Shown: positions 10,146 through 20,638, counted from the stretch's first letter. The stretch: 64,000 bases of DNA from Helicobacter didelphidarum (GCF_003364195.1 NZ_NXLQ01000004.1:42235-106234), one strand, 5' to 3'. The notes: generated from the letters alone by a model not told the origin. Translations and numbers: made by a program.

Positions 10146-10415
10146 ATGCAACATTATAAAATCACAGCAAAAGGCAAAGTTCAGGGTGTTGGATTTCGTA
10201 ATTTTACAAAAAGTTATGCCGATACTCATGGCTATCATGGGAGTGTCCAAAATCTTAAAAATAGCTTTGTAGAAATCTTTATATCTTTACCAAAAAACGA
10301 ATTAGGTAACTTTTTAGAATCTTTGCAGAAAGGCAATGGAAAAATGAAAGCTACTTCTTTTGAGGTAGAACTTTTGGAGAGTTTAAATTTTGCAGATTTC
10401 AAGGTATTAGAATAA
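10146..10415 (+). CDS. acyP: Acylphosphatase
   Basis: This small cytoplasmic enzyme hydrolyses acylphosphates. At 89 residues it has the normal size. The signature GKVQGVGFR near the N-terminus contains the phosphate-binding loop and catalytic Arg, and GSVQNLKNSFVEI contains the catalytic Asn of the family. I chose the ATG at 10146 because GGAG lies six nt upstream and the family begins there; an in-frame ATG at 10110 would add 12 residues but has no ribosome site. The stop codon abuts the murF start (TAAATG), so the two genes are almost certainly co-transcribed and translationally coupled. Confidence 0.93.
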   Translation: MQHYKITAKGKVQGVGFRNFTKSYADTHGYHGSVQNLKNSFVEIFISLPKNELGNFLESLQKGNGKMKATSFEVELLESLNFADFKVLE

Positions 10416-11939
10416 ATGCCAGACACTCTCTTTCTATTATGGGATATTTTCTCATTAACAATTTTCTTTTTTACTCTTGGGTATTATGTAATTGTTAATT
10501 TGCAATGGTATAACTATAATATATCACGCGTCATCACTAAACATCATAAGCAAAATTGGCATCTTTATTATTTTGTGATTCCAATTCTTTTTGTCCTTTT
10601 CACACACCACTTGTATCATTCAATTATATTCTATATTTACCTCTATATGGTCGATGTTCCAATGTTTATTTTATGGTATAAAAGATTGGATAAAAAGCTT
10701 ATCTACACAGCAAGAGTAAAACGATATTTTACCATATTGGCGGTGTGTGTGTATTGCATGGTATATTTTTTGTGGTATAAAGAATCTCTTTTTATACAAT
10801 CATATTTTATAGATATAGCAGTAAAAAATATGTGTCTTATTGTCTCATTTTGCGTGGGAGTATATTGTTCACTCATTTGTGAATTGATTCTCTTCAAAAG
10901 ATATGCTTCATATGCACATAAAAAAATACAATCTTTACAAAATCTTACAATTATTGCCATTACAGGAAGTTATGGTAAAACAAGTATAAAAAACTTTGTT
11001 GCGGAAATTCTTAGCAAACAATTCAATACTTATGCGACACCACGTAGCGTAAATACATATAAAGGGCTAGTAAGTGATATTAATCAAAACCTCACACAAG
11101 AACATAGAATCTATATTGCAGAAGCAGGTGCAAGAAATCAAGGTGATATTGCAGAAATTTCTAACCTCTTACAACAACACTATGGTGTAATTGGTAAAAT
11201 TGGCAATGCCCATATTGAATATTTTAAAGACATTCAAACAACAATAAGCACAAAATTTGAAATGCTTTACTCCAATCGCCTCCATAGAATCTTTATGCAA
11301 AAAGATAATACTCTACCGCATGAATTGCCACAAAAATTTCAGGAAAATCTTAATAAAATTACCCCTTATCCTGCCAATCTTACAAATATAGAATCAACAC
11401 TTGAAAAAACAAGTTTTAGTTTAGAAATAGATTCTAATATGGTAGATTTTGAAACACAAATATTAGGGCGATTTAATATAGACAATATTGCGGTAGCCAT
11501 TTTATTAGCAAAAGAGTTTGGTATGGAAATTACACAAATTCAAGAAGCCATAAAACATCTCAAACCAATACCACATCGCCTTAATAAGATCGTTACGGCA
11601 AATAAAATAATTCTTGATGATAGCTTTAATGGGAATTTAGAGGGTATGAGCGAAGCTATTCGCCTTAGTTCCTTACACATTGGTAGAAGAGTAATCGTAA
11701 CGCCCGGACTTGTTGAATACGATGAAGAAAGTAATATTGCACTTGCAAAATACATCGATGAAGTATTTCAACTTGTTATTATTACAGGGAATCTCAATAC
11801 AAGTTTGCTTAGTAAATATATTACAAAAGCGGAAAAAATTATCCTAAAAGATAAAGCGAATTTAGAATCTACCCTTAGTGAAAGTGGTAAAAATGGGGAT
11901 TTGGTATTATTTGCAAATGATGCACCAAATTATATTTAA
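10416..11939 (+). CDS. murF: UDP-MurNAc-tripeptide:D-Ala-D-Ala ligase (MurF), N-terminally membrane-anchored form
   Basis: MurF adds D-Ala-D-Ala to UDP-MurNAc-tripeptide, the last cytoplasmic step of the peptidoglycan precursor. The Mur-ligase P-loop is ITGSYGKTSIKN (about residues 185-196), followed by the RSVNTYKG, EAGARNQGDI and GNAHIEYF segments and the C-terminal IPHRLNKI and LDDSFNGN motifs typical of MurF. Residues 1-165 form several hydrophobic helices in place of the usual substrate-binding domain, as in H. pylori MurF, so the enzyme is probably held at the inner membrane. The ATG follows the acyP stop with no gap. No other mur or ddl gene is nearby. Confidence 0.85.
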   Translation: MPDTLFLLWDIFSLTIFFFTLGYYVIVNLQWYNYNISRVITKHHKQNWHLYYFVIPILFVLFTHHLYHSIIFYIYLYMVDVPMFILWYKRLDKKLIYTARVKRYFTILAVCVYCMVYFLWYKESLFIQSYFIDIAVKNMCLIVSFCVGVYCSLICELILFKRYASYAHKKIQSLQNLTIIAITGSYGKTSIKNFVAEILSKQFNTYATPRSVNTYKGLVSDINQNLTQEHRIYIAEAGARNQGDIAEISNLLQQHYGVIGKIGNAHIEYFKDIQTTISTKFEMLYSNRLHRIFMQKDNTLPHELPQKFQENLNKITPYPANLTNIESTLEKTSFSLEIDSNMVDFETQILGRFNIDNIAVAILLAKEFGMEITQIQEAIKHLKPIPHRLNKIVTANKIILDDSFNGNLEGMSEAIRLSSLHIGRRVIVTPGLVEYDEESNIALAKYIDEVFQLVIITGNLNTSLLSKYITKAEKIILKDKANLESTLSESGKNGDLVLFANDAPNYI

Positions 11940-12163
11940 ATTAGAAAATTCAAAGGGTGAAATCTTTTAATACAAGAACTTTCTTGAAGCTGAAAATGTG
12001 CCGAAAAAAATATTACTGCTTCTGATGAATAAATTATTCGTTGAATATTGCCAACAATATTTGATATACTTCTATATTTATAACTTAGTCTTTCTTAAAA
12101 AATATCACTCTTTAATATTTTACACAGATACATCATGATACTATTCCCAGTATACTTTAATGA

Positions 12164-14122
12164 TTATAAATAAAATAGTTCTGATTGCTTTATATTGCAT
12201 AATAATAATATTTGTGCGACTTCTGAATGTAAAATTTCACCTCGCAAAACAACAGGAAGAATATGAAATTTTGGAGAACTTTCTTGCATATGTAATATGT
12301 TAGAAAAAATTTGGGATTGAATATCCCCTAAAGTTTGAGATAATGTATTCATAATACCATGCAAAATACTATAACAGATTCCATATATATCCAACCCGCC
12401 AATACGATACGCCATAGCAAGTGAGAGTGCCTTATTAAAGTCAATTACAATTTTATTATTTTCTTGTTTACATTTAAAATTGAGATCACTTACAAAAGGG
12501 AACTTAAAATTTGAAGCAAAATATAAAAATTCTTGAAGTAAGCATTCATCATGAAATTGTCGCTTAGAATCTAAATTTTGATTAATATTTTTTATGCTTG
12601 CATTAATTGTATCAATAATTTTAAAGTCTAATTCTCTATCGTCTAAAATGAGATAAAACAAGCTAAAAAGATCAAGAATATTGTGCGAAATAACGCTTGT
12701 ATCATTGAGTTTCATTAATGATTGAAAGCGATTTTGGAAAACTTTTTTATAATTTTGATAGAGCTTTTTACTCTGTTTATTTTTATTTTCATATCCTGCC
12801 AAGATAATTTTTGGATTAATTTCAAAACAAAAATTTGAAAGAATTGTAATTGTATCATTTTCTTGCAATAAGATGCAACTCTGATTAGGTGAAAAATCAA
12901 GTAAGAAACTTTTAGAAAATTTTTTTGATTGAGTAAAAGTGAGAAAATCAGATTCTGTATTGACTATATAAGATTTTGTAACATTATTTTGGGTACTTAT
13001 AGAAGAATAATTTTGCATATTTTGAATCTTAGTTACACTGAATTGCCTCATGTTTTGCATCATTACAGGGGTATTTGGGGGAAGAAATTTTGGATTTAGT
13101 AGAAAAAAGCTTTCATTACTAAGCGGTCTTTCAATATTCCCAAAATTATCCCAAAAATTTGGCTCACTACAGCCAATACAACCATGCCCACCTTGTACTG
13201 GCCAACTTGTTTTAGCATTAAACTTGACTTTTGGACAATTATTATAAGTATATGGTCCCTTGCAACCAACCTTATAGAGACAATATCCATTTGCCATATT
13301 TGGATCATCAAAAGATTCAACAAAATCGCCTGACATAAAAAAACTTTTTCTTTCACATAAATCATGCACACTTTTATTATATGCCCATTGCGGTCGTTTG
13401 AGATTATCAAGATTTGGAGACTCTTGAAAAAGATAATAATAAACAAGTGTTGCAATAATATTTTTATCGCTTGGGGGACAGCCTGGTATATTGATAATTT
13501 CATGCTCGAAGAGTTCGCTTAGTGCGTGTCCATTTGTAGGATTTGGATACGCACTTTGGATTCCACCAAAGCTAGAGCAAGTCCCTACTGCAAAAATGGC
13601 TTCTGCATGATTGATGAGATGTGATACTTCTTCATATCCATTGCGATTACCCAAAGTGATATAATCTTGTGCAAATCCTATGGGTATACTACCTTCGACA
13701 AGGAGAACATATTTTTCATCAAGACTTTCATCAAGACTTTTTGTTGCACCATGTCCACTAGGTGTCATAAGTAAATCATGATATTGAATTTTAAAGAAAT
13801 CAAAAATCAATATTTCAAAGTTCGGAGATTCTGTTCGCAACAGGCTTTCGCTACAACCAGTACACTCCTGTAAATGAAGCCATACAATCTTTAAATCCCC
13901 CATATATTCTAAAATCTTAATACAAGTATCGAGCATAGTCGCTGAAATGCCAAGCAACGAAAGATTTTGTTTTATCCATGTTCGTGAAGTCTCATTTTGC
14001 AAAGTTGCATTTTTCTTTGTAGTGGAAAGTATCTGCAGTCTCTGTTGTAGTTTTTCTTCGATGCTCATTTTGTGTTTATTGATTATTAGATTATTTGAGG
14101 TCATTTCAAGAGTTTCACGCAT
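12164..14122 (-). CDS. hydA2: Orphan [NiFe]-hydrogenase small-subunit homologue with ~320-residue C-terminal extension (HydA2-like)
   Basis: Residues 75-330 match a [NiFe]-hydrogenase small subunit and keep all cluster ligands: C87, C90, C182 and C215 for the proximal cluster, H253, C256, C281 and C287 for the distal cluster, and C296, C315 and C318 for the medial cluster. The N-terminus has no twin-arginine motif, so the protein is probably cytoplasmic. The last roughly 320 residues match nothing I recognise and contain no Cys pattern or membrane anchor. There is no large subunit, maturation protease or cytochrome b gene in the window; the neighbours are murF and pit. C. jejuni also carries a stand-alone small-subunit gene, called hydA2, which this resembles. 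The ATG follows AAGGA. Its partner and reaction are unknown; it may be an electron-transfer module rather than a hydrogenase. Confidence 0.75.
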   Translation of the reverse strand: MRETLEMTSNNLIINKHKMSIEEKLQQRLQILSTTKKNATLQNETSRTWIKQNLSLLGISATMLDTCIKILEYMGDLKIVWLHLQECTGCSESLLRTESPNFEILIFDFFKIQYHDLLMTPSGHGATKSLDESLDEKYVLLVEGSIPIGFAQDYITLGNRNGYEEVSHLINHAEAIFAVGTCSSFGGIQSAYPNPTNGHALSELFEHEIINIPGCPPSDKNIIATLVYYYLFQESPNLDNLKRPQWAYNKSVHDLCERKSFFMSGDFVESFDDPNMANGYCLYKVGCKGPYTYNNCPKVKFNAKTSWPVQGGHGCIGCSEPNFWDNFGNIERPLSNESFFLLNPKFLPPNTPVMMQNMRQFSVTKIQNMQNYSSISTQNNVTKSYIVNTESDFLTFTQSKKFSKSFLLDFSPNQSCILLQENDTITILSNFCFEINPKIILAGYENKNKQSKKLYQNYKKVFQNRFQSLMKLNDTSVISHNILDLFSLFYLILDDRELDFKIIDTINASIKNINQNLDSKRQFHDECLLQEFLYFASNFKFPFVSDLNFKCKQENNKIVIDFNKALSLAMAYRIGGLDIYGICYSILHGIMNTLSQTLGDIQSQIFSNILHMQESSPKFHILPVVLRGEILHSEVAQILLLCNIKQSELFYL

Positions 14123-14652
14123 ACTTTTCCTTGTATTACTTCAATATAGTAAAAGATACTTACCTCAAATGATTACATTCTCTATTTATCGAATCTTCAA
14201 AGATGATAAAAGATGAACTTTGATACATGAGGATTTTAAGAATATTGCAAAAAATGACTTTTATTATAATATATAATATTGCAAAATACACAAACGATAT
14301 ATCTAAATTATCACAACATATAATAAAAGGTAAAAGTTGCAAGATTCTAAAAAATATACCATTGAATTTTGTTGTATATTTCAGTATGAATGTCACAAAA
14401 TGTTACTTTATTTCTTTTTTCCCCAAATATCCCATAGTTGCCTAATTATAGGATATTTTGTATCCTTGATATATAAAACAAAATCTTCTCGATAGTAAAA
14501 GTTTAAGAACATTAAAAAGCCCTTGTTGCAATATTTTCCTTTCTCAAAATTATGTTAATATGGCACAATGTAAAATATGCAATAAAGAATTATTTATTAC
14601 TTATTAATAACATATTTATGAAAAAACTCTTAAGCAAAATGTAATATTGGGA
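14123..14652. other. Intergenic region between hydA2 and pit
   Basis: About 530 bp of very AT-rich DNA between divergent genes. Short frames in it have no ribosome site or family resemblance. No terminator or conserved RNA was seen. The hydA2 promoter should lie near its right-hand gene start, but I could not pick a convincing -10. Confidence 0.4.
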
Positions 14653-14692
14653 TATAATTAATGTAATGCATAGTATGCATTACATTAATTAT
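14653..14692 (+). promoter_or_regulatory. pit promoter with a 39-bp perfect palindrome
   Basis: TATAAT at 14653-14658 is a good -10. From 14654 to 14692 the sequence is a perfect palindrome: 19-nt arms (left arm ATAATTAATGTAATGCATA) around a single G at 14673. The palindrome therefore covers the -10 and the transcription start and ends 10 nt before the GGAGG ribosome site region. It could be a repressor operator or, once transcribed, a hairpin at the extreme 5' end of the mRNA. It does not fit the Helicobacter NikR spacing (two 7-bp half-sites 11 bp apart). Confidence 0.6.
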
Positions 14693-14713
14693 TTGCAACA
14701 CGCGGAGGAATAC

Positions 14714-16321
14714 ATGGATGATATGATTAAATATAAGAAAATTGAGAATGCCACATCGTTTGGACAAAAAGATCTTATCAAAATTGGAATTGTTCTACTC
14801 TTTTTTATCATAGCTTCAGTAATTGCTATTATTGGTGCTGGTTCTGTTAGTAGCCCTATTATTCTTATTTTTGCAACGGTTGTGGGTGGCTATATGGCAC
14901 TTAATATCGGTGCAAACGATGTTGCTAATAATGTTGGACCCGCTGTTGGTTCTCATGCAATTACCCTTGTCGGTGCAATTATTATTGCTGCCATTGCAGA
15001 AGCTGCGGGTGCAATTATTGCAGGAAGTGATGTCGTCGATACGATTAAATCTGGAATCATTTCTCCTGCTAGTTTGCAAGATAGTAAAACATTTGTTTAC
15101 GTCATGATTGCTGCTCTTACTTCTGGTGCAATATGGTTACATGTTGCGACAGCTTTGGGGGCACCTGTTTCTACAACACATTCTCTTGTTGGTGGTGTAT
15201 TGGGTGCTGGTATCATGGCTGGAGGATTTGGTATAGCAAATTGGAATGTTATGTCTGGAATTGCATTGAGTTGGGTTATTTCACCTTGTTTGGGTGGCTT
15301 AATTGCCATGTTCTTCCTCTTTGTCATTAAACAATCCATTACTTATCAAAGTGATAAAATAAATGCAGCAAAAAAGGTAGTGCCATTGCTTATTTTTATT
15401 ATGTCATGGTGTTTTAGTATTTATTTGGTGCAAAAAACAAGTTTTTCTAAGTCCATAAACTTTAATACAGCTACAGTTATTGGACTCATTACCGCAATTG
15501 CTATCTTTTTTATATCTCGCCCTTTTGTAATACGAAAAGCAGATAGTCTCTCAAATACTAAAGAAGATATTAATGAGCTTTTCACAATGCCTTTAATCTT
15601 TTCAGCAGCAATTTTAAGCTTTGCACATGGTGCAAATGATGTTGCAAATGCTATTGGTCCATTAGCTGGAATCTATGAGGCTATTTCTGAAGTTGTGCAT
15701 GACGGTATTGGTGGTAAAGCAAAAGTTCCTTTGTGGATTATGCTTATTGGTGGATTAGGGATTTCTTTAGGGTTAGCCCTCTATGGACCAAGACTCATTA
15801 AGACAGTTGGAAGTGAAATTACAGAACTTGATAAAATGCGTGCATTCTGCGTAGCATTATCTGCTGCGATTACCGTCCTTATCGCTTCACAATTAGGACT
15901 TCCTGTAAGTTCTACACATATTGCAATTGGTGCAATTTTTGGTGTCGGATTTTTGCGTGAATATCTGAAAAAACGTTATTTTGATATGCAACAAGATATT
16001 ATTGAAGCACATAAAGGTAAAGATGAAGAAGTAGCAAGAAGATTTTTAAATAAATTTCATCGTGCCAACATTCGTCAAAAACAAGAAATGTTACAATCTT
16101 TAAAAAATATTACATCAAAGGATAGAAAAGTAGTTGATGGTGAACTCCCCCAACTTAAGAAGAAAGAAAGAAAATCTTTAAAGAAAGCTTATAAACAAGA
16201 ACTTGTGCGACGCAGTGCAATCAATAGAATTGTTGCTTCATGGCTCATTACAGTTCCTTTATCAGCAGTGTTTGGTGCAGTTACATACTATTTAATCGCA
16301 AAAATTGGTGTGCCTCTTTAA
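14714..16321 (+). CDS. pit: Low-affinity inorganic phosphate permease (Pit family)
   Basis: This is a cation-coupled phosphate transporter of the inner membrane. It has about 535 residues with two homologous PHO4 halves carrying the paired signatures GANDVANNVGPAVGS and HGANDVANAIGPLAG. About ten to twelve hydrophobic helices surround a soluble charged linker near residues 415-500 that is rich in Lys, Arg and Gln. I chose the ATG at 14714 because GGAGGAA precedes it; an upstream in-frame ATG at 14666 lies inside the promoter palindrome and is unlikely. H. pylori has a similar single Pit permease. No phosphate-regulon genes are adjacent. Confidence 0.93.
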   Translation: MDDMIKYKKIENATSFGQKDLIKIGIVLLFFIIASVIAIIGAGSVSSPIILIFATVVGGYMALNIGANDVANNVGPAVGSHAITLVGAIIIAAIAEAAGAIIAGSDVVDTIKSGIISPASLQDSKTFVYVMIAALTSGAIWLHVATALGAPVSTTHSLVGGVLGAGIMAGGFGIANWNVMSGIALSWVISPCLGGLIAMFFLFVIKQSITYQSDKINAAKKVVPLLIFIMSWCFSIYLVQKTSFSKSINFNTATVIGLITAIAIFFISRPFVIRKADSLSNTKEDINELFTMPLIFSAAILSFAHGANDVANAIGPLAGIYEAISEVVHDGIGGKAKVPLWIMLIGGLGISLGLALYGPRLIKTVGSEITELDKMRAFCVALSAAITVLIASQLGLPVSSTHIAIGAIFGVGFLREYLKKRYFDMQQDIIEAHKGKDEEVARRFLNKFHRANIRQKQEMLQSLKNITSKDRKVVDGELPQLKKKERKSLKKAYKQELVRRSAINRIVASWLITVPLSAVFGAVTYYLIAKIGVPL

Positions 16322-16353
16322 AATAAGAATATAATTTTTCGCATTTTAATCCA

Positions 16354-16382
16354 GCATAGTTTCAATCAATTTTGAACTATGC
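16354..16382 (+). terminator. Hairpin downstream of pit, possible terminator
   Basis: The arm 16354-16365 pairs with TTGAACTATGC at 16372-16382 over 11 bp with one bulged T. It lies 32 nt after the pit stop. It is followed by AACTATTTATAAAC, not a clean U tract, so intrinsic termination is uncertain. Confidence 0.4.
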
Positions 16383-16638
16383 AACTATTTATAAACATTT
16401 AAACCATATAATCCAAAATATACTTCAATATTCTTAGAATAATATCAAAAAAATGTAAAACGAATAACATACAATAATGAAGTAAAACTAAGTATTTTCA
16501 AATAGAACAGAAAGTATTGTGTATTTAAACTTAGCCTAAACCCATATTAAAATAAAGTTAATTTGAGTATCACTTTTTATTATAAAAATTTTATTCTTTA
16601 ACTGCAGTTTTCAAAAAACTCTTTCATTAATATTAGCC

Positions 16639-16750
16639 CATGTAAGCTTTTAAATCCCATTGTATACCTTTTTTGAATAAAATATTTATGTATAGTTTCA
16701 TGCTATAATAATACAATGGCATATTTTATAAGATTGTATTTGATGAGAAA
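16639..16750. repeat. Dispersed intergenic repeat, copy 1 (112 bp)
   Basis: This is about 93% identical, without gaps, to 21506-21617. Both copies lie between convergent genes. A 9-bp stem CCATTGTAT / ATACAATGG encloses a smaller hairpin TATAGT...GCTATA. In the other copy the outer stem is CTATTGTAT / ATACAATAG, so a C-G pair became T-A by two matched changes, and the inner G-T pair became A-T. The inner segment also contains TGCTATAAT, a possible extended -10. Confidence 0.75.
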
Positions 16751-17005
16751 TTCATGGGTCCAGGGGAATCTTATAAGATAATACTCTCAAGCATATTGCT
16801 TGATTAGACTAGGATATTTGTATGTAAATATTTTAATACTTATCCCTAAATATATTTGAAGCAATACTCTCAAAAATTAATGTAAAAGGTTCATGCAGGA
16901 AAAATATAATACATAATAACAGAAATCACACATAAATATCTATCATATCTAACCAAATACTAGGATATTACATAGTATTTAGGTTTTGATAGCTGTGTTG
17001 ATACG

Positions 17006-19600
17006 CTATAAAGTAAAATCTTTGATTTTATCAAATTCTAAATAACGATATACCTTGTGAGTATTTGCACCTAATTTACTAGGAACAATTTGGAGATACT
17101 CTTCAAGGCTTGGTAATCTTCCAAGTTTTGCACATACAGAAGCGAGCTCTGCACTACCTAAATATACTTGTGCACCTTTACCCATACGATTATCAAAATT
17201 TCGTGTAGAGGTAGAAAACACAACTGTATTATCACGCACACGGGCTTGATTACCCATACAAAGACTACAACCAGGCACTTCTATTCTTGCCCCTGTTGCA
17301 CCAAAAAGGCTAAAATATCCTTCATCATTAAGCTGCTGGGAATCCATTTTTGTTGGAGGCACAAGCCATGTACGTGTTACACTTTGTCCCTCATTTTTCA
17401 TGATTTCACCAAATGCCCTAAAATGTCCTATGTTTGTCATACAACTTCCAATAAAAACCTCATCAATTTTTTTTGGTCGCTTAGAATCTTGCAATATCTC
17501 ACTCAGTGTAGCAACATCATCTGGATCATTTGGACAAGCTAAAATCGGCTCTTTAATCTCGGCAAGATCAATTTCGATTATTGTCGCATATTCAGCATCT
17601 TTATCAGCTCGTAAAAGAACAGGATTTTTAATCCATTCACGCATTTTATCAGCTCTTCGTTGCAATGTCTGTGCATTTCCATAACCATCTTTAATCATTG
17701 CCTGAATCAATGCAATATTAGATTCTAAATACTCAATAATTGGTTCTTTATTAAGAGCTATTGTGCAGGCTGCAGCACTTCTTTCCGCACTCGCATCGCT
17801 TAATTCAAATGCCTGCTCAACCTTAATATCTTCCAAGCCTTCAATTTCAAGAATCTTGCCACTAAAGATGTTCTTTTTGTTCTGTTTTGGCACAGTAAGA
17901 AGACCTTTTTTAATAGCATAATATGGAATCGCATTTACCAAATCTCGTAAAGTAATACCCGGATTCATTTTTCCCTTAAATCGGACAAGCACAGATTCTG
18001 GCATATCAAGTAGCATATTCCCCGTAACCGCAGCAAATGCAACCTGCCCACTCCCCGCTGGAAAACTAATCCCAATTGGAAATCTTGTATGTGAATCACC
18101 ACCTGTGCCAACAGTATCTGGCAAACAAAATCTATTCAACCACGAATGAATGACGCCATCTCTTGGTCGAAGTGCAACACCACCACGATTTGTCATAAAC
18201 TCTGGCAAAGTGGCTTGCAAACTCACATCTGCTGGTTTTGGATATGCCGCCGTATGACAAAAACTCTGCATAACAAAATCAGCACTATAACTAAGACTTG
18301 CCAATTCTTTCACCTCATCTCTAGTCATTGCACCCGTAGTATCTTGCGATCCAACTGTTGTAGCTTTTGGTTCACAATATTCACCGGCTCTCACACCGTC
18401 TTTACCACATGCTATCCCAACCATTTTTTGTGCAAGAGTATAGCCTTTGTTGGAAGAAACTGGCTGCTTTGGTTTTACAAAAATATCAGATTCTGAGAGT
18501 CCTAAAAACTTACGTGCTTTATTTGTTAAACCGCGTCCAATAATTAATGGAATCCTTCCACCTGCACGTATTTCATCAAAAATTGTAGCAGGAGCAAGAG
18601 TAAATTTACTTACCACTTCATTGTTTTTAATTATTTCACCATCATAAGGTTTAAGTGTAATAATATCACCTTCCTTAAGATTTGTAACATCTGCAACAAT
18701 TGGTAAACAACCGCTATCTTCACAAGTTGCAAAGAAAATTGGAGCAATAGTGCCACCAATAACAAAACCACCACTTTTTTTGTTTGGAATATATGGAATC
18801 TCATTGCCAAAATGCCATACAATTGAATTGCAAGCGGACTTTCTACTGCTTCCTGTCCCTACCACATCACCCACATATACAACCTGTGCATCGTTTTTAA
18901 CAGCAATTTTCTTTATATTTTCTATACGAGATTCATAATTTTCTATACGATTTTTTAACATAGCTTTAGCATGCAAAGGAATATCACTGCGAGTAAAAGC
19001 ATCTCCTGCGGGACTTAAATCATCAGTATTTGTCTCACCATCGATTTTTAATACAGCAAGCTTTATCTCCTTTGGAATCTCTGGTTTTTGTAAAAACCAT
19101 TCGGCATTTGCCCAAGATTCTATAATCTCTTTTGCAAAAGCTTGTGTTGTAGAATTGCTAGAATCTTTACTTAAATCTACTATTTTCTCAAATGTATCAT
19201 AAATTAATAAGGTATGCTTGAGAGCATTCATAGCAACTTTCGCCACTTCCTGATTATTGCTTTTTAATGCCTCCAATAAATATGGAACATTATAGCCACC
19301 TAGCATTGTCCCAAGAATTTGGACTGCCTCTACCTGTCCAATAACATCACATTGTAAAGCATTAGAAGCAATTTTACCCAGAAAATCTGCTTTAATTTTC
19401 GCAGAATCATCAACACCAGGATTTACACGGTTTATCAATAGATCCTTACAAAATGTTTTATCTTTGTCATTTCCATTTAATAAAATCTCTACTACACTCT
19501 GAACTTGAGTTACATTCAAAGCTAGAGGAGGTATAACTTGAGATTTTCTCTCATTAGCTAAATTATTATAATCTGCTACAAAATCTTGTATATTCATCAT
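17006..19600 (-). CDS. acnB: Aconitate hydratase B
   Basis: The enzyme isomerises citrate to isocitrate through cis-aconitate in the TCA cycle, using a [4Fe-4S] cluster. At 864 residues it is close to H. pylori AcnB. Order of domains: HEAT-like N-terminal domain (1-160), swivelling domain 4 in the AcnB position (about 165-370, including [16 protein letters not shown]), then the catalytic domains. The cluster cysteines are in FIGSCMTN and in [10 protein letters not shown]. AcnB can act as an RNA-binding regulator when it loses its cluster; that is family knowledge and is not visible here. The start (ATG-ATG) follows GGGAG. It is divergent from cysK across 120 bp and forms no operon. Confidence 0.97.
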   Translation of the reverse strand: MMNIQDFVADYNNLANERKSQVIPPLALNVTQVQSVVEILLNGNDKDKTFCKDLLINRVNPGVDDSAKIKADFLGKIASNALQCDVIGQVEAVQILGTMLGGYNVPYLLEALKSNNQEVAKVAMNALKHTLLIYDTFEKIVDLSKDSSNSTTQAFAKEIIESWANAEWFLQKPEIPKEIKLAVLKIDGETNTDDLSPAGDAFTRSDIPLHAKAMLKNRIENYESRIENIKKIAVKNDAQVVYVGDVVGTGSSRKSACNSIVWHFGNEIPYIPNKKSGGFVIGGTIAPIFFATCEDSGCLPIVADVTNLKEGDIITLKPYDGEIIKNNEVVSKFTLAPATIFDEIRAGGRIPLIIGRGLTNKARKFLGLSESDIFVKPKQPVSSNKGYTLAQKMVGIACGKDGVRAGEYCEPKATTVGSQDTTGAMTRDEVKELASLSYSADFVMQSFCHTAAYPKPADVSLQATLPEFMTNRGGVALRPRDGVIHSWLNRFCLPDTVGTGGDSHTRFPIGISFPAGSGQVAFAAVTGNMLLDMPESVLVRFKGKMNPGITLRDLVNAIPYYAIKKGLLTVPKQNKKNIFSGKILEIEGLEDIKVEQAFELSDASAERSAAACTIALNKEPIIEYLESNIALIQAMIKDGYGNAQTLQRRADKMREWIKNPVLLRADKDAEYATIIEIDLAEIKEPILACPNDPDDVATLSEILQDSKRPKKIDEVFIGSCMTNIGHFRAFGEIMKNEGQSVTRTWLVPPTKMDSQQLNDEGYFSLFGATGARIEVPGCSLCMGNQARVRDNTVVFSTSTRNFDNRMGKGAQVYLGSAELASVCAKLGRLPSLEEYLQIVPSKLGANTHKVYRYLEFDKIKDFTL

Positions 19601-19720
19601 TAATCTCCCTTAAAAGTCTGAACATCTAAAAATTTACTTTTAGTTGTTATAATAGCAATTCTAGCTGAAACTCATAAATAAGAGTTCGCTGGAATATCTA
19701 CATTATACGGAGATTTTAAG

Positions 19721-20638
19721 ATGATAGCACAAAATGTAACAGAATTGATTGGTAAAACGCCAATTATTAAACTAAATAAGCTTTCTCAAAAGTTTGGAGC
19801 AAATATATTCGGCAAATGTGAGTTTATGAATCCTAACAGTTCAGTGAAAGACAGAATTGCAATGGCAATGATTAGAGAAGGTGAAAAACAAGGGAAAATT
19901 ACACCCACTACATTAATTATAGAAGCGACTAGTGGGAATACAGGGGTTGGCTTAGCTGGTGTTTGTGCTTCTTTGGGATATAAACTTGTCATTGTGATGC
20001 CTAGCTCAATGAGTATTGAAAGACGCAAGGTTATGGCTGCTTTAGGGGCTAAAATAGAACTTACACCTCCGGAAAAAGGCATGAAAGGTGCTTTAGACAG
20101 GGCACAAGAAATCAATACTGCGAATAAAGATTCTATCATTTTAAAGCAATTTGAAAATGAAGCAAATGTAAGAATACACCAAGAGACTACGGCAAAAGAA
20201 ATATTAGAATCTTTTGGCAAAGAAAAAATTGATATATTTGTCGCAGGGGTTGGAACTGGTGGTAGTATCACTGGAATCGGGAGTGTCTTAAAAAAACATA
20301 ATCCAAATATTCGTATTGTCGCGGTAGAACCTGCGAGTTCCGCTTGTTTGAGTGGTGAACAGGCATCTCCCCATAAGATTCAAGGTATTGGTGCTGGTTT
20401 TGTTCCCGCAATTTTAGATACAAAGATTTATAATGATATTATTAGGGTTGAAAATGAAGATGCATTCGCAATGGCTCGAACTATTGCCTCAAAAGAAGGT
20501 ATCTTAGTTGGCATTTCAAGTGGAGCAAATGTTCATGCAGCAAAAGTTTTAGCAAAAAAAAATTCGAACAAAAATATTTTGACTATGCTTAATGACACAG
20601 GTGAAAGATATTTATCAACTGAGTTATTTGAAGGGTAA
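19721..20638 (+). CDS. cysK: Cysteine synthase A (O-acetylserine sulfhydrylase)
   Basis: A PLP enzyme that makes L-cysteine from O-acetyl-L-serine and sulfide. At 305 residues it has the usual length. The PLP lysine is in NSSVKDRIA, the substrate loop is EATSGNTGVGLAG, the phosphate-binding loop is GVGTGGSITG, and ISSGAN and DTGERYLS complete the CysK pattern. CGGAG lies about 8 nt before the ATG. A TATAAT near 19646 is the likely -10, and a short imperfect hairpin (AACTC...GAGTT) sits in the leader. No cysE or other sulfur gene is in the window. Confidence 0.95.
   Translation: MIAQNVTELIGKTPIIKLNKLSQKFGANIFGKCEFMNPNSSVKDRIAMAMIREGEKQGKITPTTLIIEATSGNTGVGLAGVCASLGYKLVIVMPSSMSIERRKVMAALGAKIELTPPEKGMKGALDRAQEINTANKDSIILKQFENEANVRIHQETTAKEILESFGKEKIDIFVAGVGTGGSITGIGSVLKKHNPNIRIVAVEPASSACLSGEQASPHKIQGIGAGFVPAILDTKIYNDIIRVENEDAFAMARTIASKEGILVGISSGANVHAAKVLAKKNSNKNILTMLNDTGERYLSTELFEG

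Larger units (their letters stand above)
16322..17005. other. 684-bp convergent intergenic region pit/acnB
   Basis: No gene is seen. It holds the pit 3' hairpin (16354-16382), copy 1 of the 112-bp repeat (16639-16750) and a compact perfect hairpin at 16787-16803 (TCAAGCA, loop TAT, TGCTTGA) without a following T run. The rest is AT-rich and featureless. Confidence 0.5.

Noticed and set aside
13096..13503. 135-codon frame on the minus strand inside hydA2
   Set aside because: It is the +1/-1 shadow of the hydrogenase small-subunit frame, which keeps all Fe-S ligands.
14227..14445. Overlapping short frames between hydA2 and pit
   Set aside because: No Shine-Dalgarno sequence and random-looking composition on both strands.
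14653..14692. NikR operator at pit
   Set aside because: The known Helicobacter site has 7-bp half-sites spaced by 11 bp; the palindrome here is continuous with a 1-nt centre and different half-site sequence.
16639..16750. Dispersed repeat as an insertion-sequence remnant
   Set aside because: No terminal inverted repeats at the ends of homology, no target duplication and no coding remnant; the internal stem with covariation fits a structured RNA or site better.
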